DNA of 18,365 nt from an uncultured Clostridia bacterium (GTDB taxonomy: Bacteria; Bacillota; Clostridia; UBA1381): the NCBI GenBank assembly GCA_934454035.1, contig CAKSFY010000037.1, positions 1 through 18,365 on the forward strand, given 5' to 3'. A program made the translations under genes and the position numbers. Shown here piece after piece: positions 14,700-18,365 of this stretch; within the stretch, counting starts at the first letter, position 1, and each line of letters begins with the position of its first letter. The notes under the pieces were generated by a model. It was not told the origin of the DNA. It made no database searches and saw only the letters and a program-made list of their open reading frames with translations.

Positions 14700-16730
14700 A
14701 TGGTGAAAAGAAAACTATTTGCAGCAGTATCAGTTATATTAATGTTCGGTATACCGGCTGCGTTTGCAGCCCCGGTCGGTTATGTCAATCCAAGACCGGC
14801 GACAGCTGTGGAATCTACACCTGACGAAAATATATTTTCGGTCAACGGAAGCAGTCTGAAATTTGTGGTTTTAGACAGTACTGAGGACGGAATATTTTGC
14901 ACAGCTAAGGATTATTACGGTACGCAGCCATTTGATCCGGACGGCACGGGAAAGTTTGATATTAATGACGAAAATAATATTGCTTATTGGTTAAACAATA
15001 CTTTTTTAGAAGATGGCGGAGAATTATGGAATAATTCAAAAAGTGATGAAAAGTTTATGTTTCCGGAGCTGGTTTTAAAGTATGTAAAAGAGCATGAGTG
15101 GTTGTGTGAGGCAGGATATTCGTCAACCGATTATGCAGAGGATTACACTGTTAAGGCGAGGCTTGCGCTGATGTCGGCAACAGAATGGAAAAAATATAAT
15201 GACAAAATCGGTTATGCAGAAAATACGGATATTTCGTATTATTATTGGTTAAGGTCGGTAAACGGAACAGTTCCGCCGGGGGATAATGCACCGGTTATGG
15301 TAGTAAATAACGGCGGTGTTACAGCTTTCGGAAAGGTAAGAAACGGGTATGGAGTACGTCCTGTTTTTTATTTGGATAAGTCATTTTTTTCGGAAGTTAA
15401 AACTGATGTCAGTCGTTTGGGCGATAATGTTAAAAAGATGCTGAGAGACAATTATTCGGCTGATGAACTGAAAAAGATATATGACAGTGATGAAATTACT
15501 GCAATATATAAAAAGCTGCCGCCGCGGGCGCAAACTGTCAGTATTTCGGGAATGACCGGGACGGGAAATGTACTTGAGGGTGCATATCGGTTTGTTTCTT
15601 TAGAAAATGAAGAAGAATTTAACAGCGAATACAGATGGTTAAGGTCTAAAAACAAAAACGGACCTTTTTCCGTGATTAAGGGAGCAAATTCAAAAGAGTT
15701 CAGAATAAGGGACATTGACGAAGGTTATTATTTCGTTTTTGAAGTTGTTCCGAAAATGAAAAATTCAATAGGAGTAGCGGCGCGAAGCAGTTCAACGGGG
15801 TATCCTGCGGAAAAGGATGAAAAATGCTATGCCGAAAATGTTTATGTAGACGGAAATGCGGAAACAAACGAGCGTTTGATTGCAAGATATAACTACAAAG
15901 ATAAGAATATGGACGTTGAGGATGGCACGTTGATTAAATGGCAGGCTTCGGAAAACGGAATTGATTTTGAAGATATTTCGGGTGCAATCGGCTTAAACTA
16001 TATTATTCCCGATGATATGAACGGCAAGTATATCCGTTTTAGAATAAATGTCAAGAGTGCAGGAACAGACTATTACGGAGATACTGTTTATTCAGACATA
16101 ATCGGTCCTGTCAAAAATGCCGTAAAAAAATCCGTCAGTGCAATTATTAACGAAAGAACAGCAAAAATATCATCAGAGATTGACACAGACAGGGATATTC
16201 CTTTTTGGATAGTTGAATTTGCCGTTGAAAAGCCGACAGTAAAAAATCTGGGCGAAAGAGAATATCAGTTAACAGGTGAGGAAACAACAGTAAAAGCAGG
16301 GATATGCATTCTTAATTGCAATAAGACGGATTTTGTATATTCCGAGCCGCTGCCGTTATCGGTAAATAACAATGACGACAAGAGTAAAGAAATAATGCTG
16401 AACGGCGGGAAAAAGCATATAAGATTAAAATGCGTCGGAGGCGAGTACGCTCATTCAATGCAAATATATTTTTCTTGTCAGGGGACAAAAATAGAAAGTG
16501 CAGCCGCTGAACAATTTAAAGTAAGTATATCCGAAAACGGAGATACGATTATTTTAACAGGTATTTCGGCAGAACGGTTATTGCTGCCGAATGAGATCGC
16601 TGATATCGAAGTTTCGGGAAACGGCAAAATATCTATCGGTTATGCCGAGGGAACATACGAAATAAACGGTGACATTGTAAAAACAACACCCGATGTTTAC
16701 TTTATGGAAGAAGGAGAAATGGATATATGA
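14700..16730 (+). CDS. Secreted protein with DUF6273-like domain and two Ig-like domains
   Basis: A 676-residue exported protein. The signal peptide is clear: MVKRK, a hydrophobic core and a likely cut after AFA (residue 23). I chose the ATG at 14700 because AAGGAG (14687-14692) lies seven bases upstream. The in-frame TTG at 14679 would put a charged leader before the signal peptide. Residues about 35-230 resemble the DUF6273 family of unknown function, with NNIAYWLNN, KARLALMSATEWKKYNDKIGY and GVRPVFYLDKSFF. Residues about 278-365 and 377-470 are Ig-like repeats of the YxWLRS...I-GAN-EF-I-D-Y type. The tail to 676 is beta-rich and unassigned. I see no membrane anchor, sortase motif or SLH domain. 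Its ATGA overlap with the next gene indicates coupled translation with its paralogue. Confidence 0.8.
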   Translation: MVKRKLFAAVSVILMFGIPAAFAAPVGYVNPRPATAVESTPDENIFSVNGSSLKFVVLDSTEDGIFCTAKDYYGTQPFDPDGTGKFDINDENNIAYWLNNTFLEDGGELWNNSKSDEKFMFPELVLKYVKEHEWLCEAGYSSTDYAEDYTVKARLALMSATEWKKYNDKIGYAENTDISYYYWLRSVNGTVPPGDNAPVMVVNNGGVTAFGKVRNGYGVRPVFYLDKSFFSEVKTDVSRLGDNVKKMLRDNYSADELKKIYDSDEITAIYKKLPPRAQTVSISGMTGTGNVLEGAYRFVSLENEEEFNSEYRWLRSKNKNGPFSVIKGANSKEFRIRDIDEGYYFVFEVVPKMKNSIGVAARSSSTGYPAEKDEKCYAENVYVDGNAETNERLIARYNYKDKNMDVEDGTLIKWQASENGIDFEDISGAIGLNYIIPDDMNGKYIRFRINVKSAGTDYYGDTVYSDIIGPVKNAVKKSVSAIINERTAKISSEIDTDRDIPFWIVEFAVEKPTVKNLGEREYQLTGEETTVKAGICILNCNKTDFVYSEPLPLSVNNNDDKSKEIMLNGGKKHIRLKCVGGEYAHSMQIYFSCQGTKIESAAAEQFKVSISENGDTIILTGISAERLLLPNEIADIEVSGNGKISIGYAEGTYEINGDIVKTTPDVYFMEEGEMDI

Positions 16731-18310
16731 AATTAAAGCGTGTTATTTCAACTATATTGGTATCGGTTTTAGCATTTACGATGACTGTTTCCGCAGATTA
16801 TTTACCCCCGACTTCTTTGTGGTACGGAAATCTGACAAGAAGCTCATCTGCTGTACCGGGAGCTGTTGCCGAAACGCCGGACAAATATAAATTTACATAT
16901 GAAGGACAAGAATTCGTTATATTGGATAAATATATTATCGACGGAAAGACTTGCTTTTTTGTAATGTGTGAATCTGTGTACGGAACACATCCGTATTCAA
17001 CTGCTCAGTCGGAGCCGTATGGATGGTTTAATCCGTCAGACAGTAATAATATAGCATATTGGCTTAATAATGATTTCTGGGATAACGGCAACGGCGGAAA
17101 AAGATTGCCGGACGGTTTAAAGAATTATATTGTTGAATCCGACTGGGTTACAGAGCCTTTGCGTGATGATGCAGGGTCGGGTCATGTACCGGATGGGTAT
17201 AAGAGTACATCGGCACCGCCTTCGGCAAGATGTAAGCTCGCTATTTTAGCTGATTGGGAGTGGAAAACCTATATTGACAGGATAGGATATCCGGGAGATA
17301 CATGGTTTTTCAGAACCGTGAGAACCGTTGATATAAAAAATTCAACAGCAAATGTGCTTGCGGGAGTATCCGGTGCTGTCGGATGGAATGCAACGGTGGC
17401 TGCAAATTCATCAAGAGGTATAAGACCTGTATTTATGCTCGATTCCGATTTCTTTGCCAATTGTAAGCTTAGCGGAATCGGAAGTGAATCTTTTAAAGCA
17501 ATAGACGATTTCTGCAATCCGGATTTGTATACGGACGAAGAGCGAAAAACAGTTTTCGGTCAGCCAAAAGCGGAAATAACACAAATATCCGGCAATGCGG
17601 TAATAGGGCAGACTATTGAAGTAAAATATAATTATTCGGGTATATTTAAGGAAAATAATACTCAGATAAGATGGCTCAGAGCAAGTGATTTGAACTCTGT
17701 TTTCACAGAGATTTCCGGAGCAAACAACAAAGAATATAAGATATCGGATGCCGATTCGGATATGTATTTAAAAGTTGAAATAATTCCGGGATGTGATTCA
17801 AAAACAATGCCAACGGGGGATTCTGCCGAATCTGATCCGATAGGACCGGTTATCGGAGTAAATAAAGTAAATCAAGCGATACAGGAAATTAAAAACGCTC
17901 CGCCGGAAACTGTAGTATCCGTTGTGGAAAAATACAATTCAATATTCGAGGTGGATACCATATTGTCAGACCTCTCATTGACTGCGAAAAGCAACTTTGA
18001 AGTTATTTTCTCAAATGCCGATTTTTCTGCAATCGATGAATTGCGAACTGAGTATAATCGCGCAATAGCTTTGGCAAAATTGAATGAAAATTCCGATTCA
18101 CATCAGACAGGAAATTATCTTGATGAAAAACTGCAGCTTGATTTATCTCGTTTTAATGAATTGAAGGACAAACAACCGGTGTATGATGCAATAACCAATA
18201 AAAATTATACCGATTTTTATACCTTTGAAAAGGATTTCTACGAGTCAGTATGTTTGCTGGAGGTAAATAATGCCGACAGAAATAACATTAGGTACTCCTG
18301 TTTACTCTGA
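16727..18310 (+). CDS. Secreted DUF6273-like paralogue with one Ig-like domain and a helical tail
   Basis: A 527-residue exported protein with signal peptide MKLKR plus a hydrophobic core and a likely cut after VSA (residue 23). Residues about 45-245 match the upstream protein at the same landmarks: NNIAYWLNNDF, KLAILADWEWKTYIDRIGY and GIRPVFMLDSDFF. One Ig-like domain follows (about 280-375, with RWLRASDLNSVFTEISGANN). Residues about 380-520 are charged and probably helical, resembling the modular helical segments found in large secreted clostridial proteins. The two neighbours thus share the front but differ at the rear. AAGGAG at 16711-16716 precedes the ATG, which overlaps the previous stop (ATGA). 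The last 41 bases overlap the next start, which is unusually long, so the true end may need checking. Confidence 0.8.
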   Translation: MKLKRVISTILVSVLAFTMTVSADYLPPTSLWYGNLTRSSSAVPGAVAETPDKYKFTYEGQEFVILDKYIIDGKTCFFVMCESVYGTHPYSTAQSEPYGWFNPSDSNNIAYWLNNDFWDNGNGGKRLPDGLKNYIVESDWVTEPLRDDAGSGHVPDGYKSTSAPPSARCKLAILADWEWKTYIDRIGYPGDTWFFRTVRTVDIKNSTANVLAGVSGAVGWNATVAANSSRGIRPVFMLDSDFFANCKLSGIGSESFKAIDDFCNPDLYTDEERKTVFGQPKAEITQISGNAVIGQTIEVKYNYSGIFKENNTQIRWLRASDLNSVFTEISGANNKEYKISDADSDMYLKVEIIPGCDSKTMPTGDSAESDPIGPVIGVNKVNQAIQEIKNAPPETVVSVVEKYNSIFEVDTILSDLSLTAKSNFEVIFSNADFSAIDELRTEYNRAIALAKLNENSDSHQTGNYLDEKLQLDLSRFNELKDKQPVYDAITNKNYTDFYTFEKDFYESVCLLEVNNADRNNIRYSCLL

Positions 18311-18365
18311 GAACCTTGCACAATATCTTGATGTTATGCTGAAAACGGAGCTTATGTACGGCGTC
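18270..18365 (+). CDS. Start of an unidentified gene, cut by the window end
   Basis: An open frame of 32 codons runs to the window edge, beginning MPTEITLGTPVYSENLAQYL. GGAGG at 18259-18263 lies six bases before the ATG, and an in-frame TAA at 18264-18266 lies just upstream, so this is a true start site rather than a continuation of another frame. It overlaps the end of the preceding gene by 41 bases in a different frame. The visible part has no signal peptide, unlike the two proteins before it. I do not recognise the family. Confidence 0.6.
   Translation, partial: MPTEITLGTPVYSENLAQYLDVMLKTELMYGV

Overview
The window looks like chromosomal DNA from a low-GC, Gram-positive anaerobe of the class Clostridia. 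The evidence is the AT-rich sequence with strong AAGGAGG-type ribosome binding sites, consensus TTGACA/TATAAT promoters, a YwlE-type arginine phosphatase beside a Sua5/TsaC end, and a giant 2-hydroxyacyl-CoA dehydratase activase fusion that is typical of anaerobic Firmicutes. I cannot name the genus.

Positions 1-8450 are a conserved housekeeping block, all on the + strand. It opens with the 3' end of a probable threonylcarbamoyl-AMP synthase (sua5), then ywlE (protein-arginine phosphatase), rimI (N-acetyltransferase) and tsaD (t6A synthase subunit). These are tightly packed or overlapping and read as one operon. After a 157-base gap with an imperfect 20-bp tandem repeat, a good promoter and a palindrome at the expected transcript start, there is a 1431-residue fusion of two ATPase activase domains with two cysteine-rich reductase-like modules. 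A textbook promoter starting directly after its stop codon then drives rpsB-tsf. That pair has a structured leader, a terminator-like hairpin between the two genes and a strong terminator after tsf.

Positions 8450-18365 are an accessory locus. A 16-bp-stem bidirectional terminator separates it from the housekeeping block. A minus-strand gene encodes a large GtaA-like (glutaminase A family, six-hairpin fold) protein. Divergent from it, across 367 bases of regulatory DNA, a + strand series encodes a lipoprotein solute-binding protein, an ADP-ribosylglycohydrolase-family enzyme with an extra C-terminal domain, an AraC-family regulator broken by a one-base change in an A7 run, and two paralogous secreted proteins (DUF6273-like domain plus Ig-like domains). 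The last feature is the start of a further gene that runs off the window.

The accessory block resembles a small regulon for sensing and using an extracellular compound. The binding protein would capture a solute, cytoplasmic hydrolases would process a glycosidic or amide-linked substrate, a cupin/AraC regulator would respond to a small ligand, and the secreted proteins would act at the cell surface. No permease or ATPase partner for the binding protein is present. The substrate and the joint function are inference.
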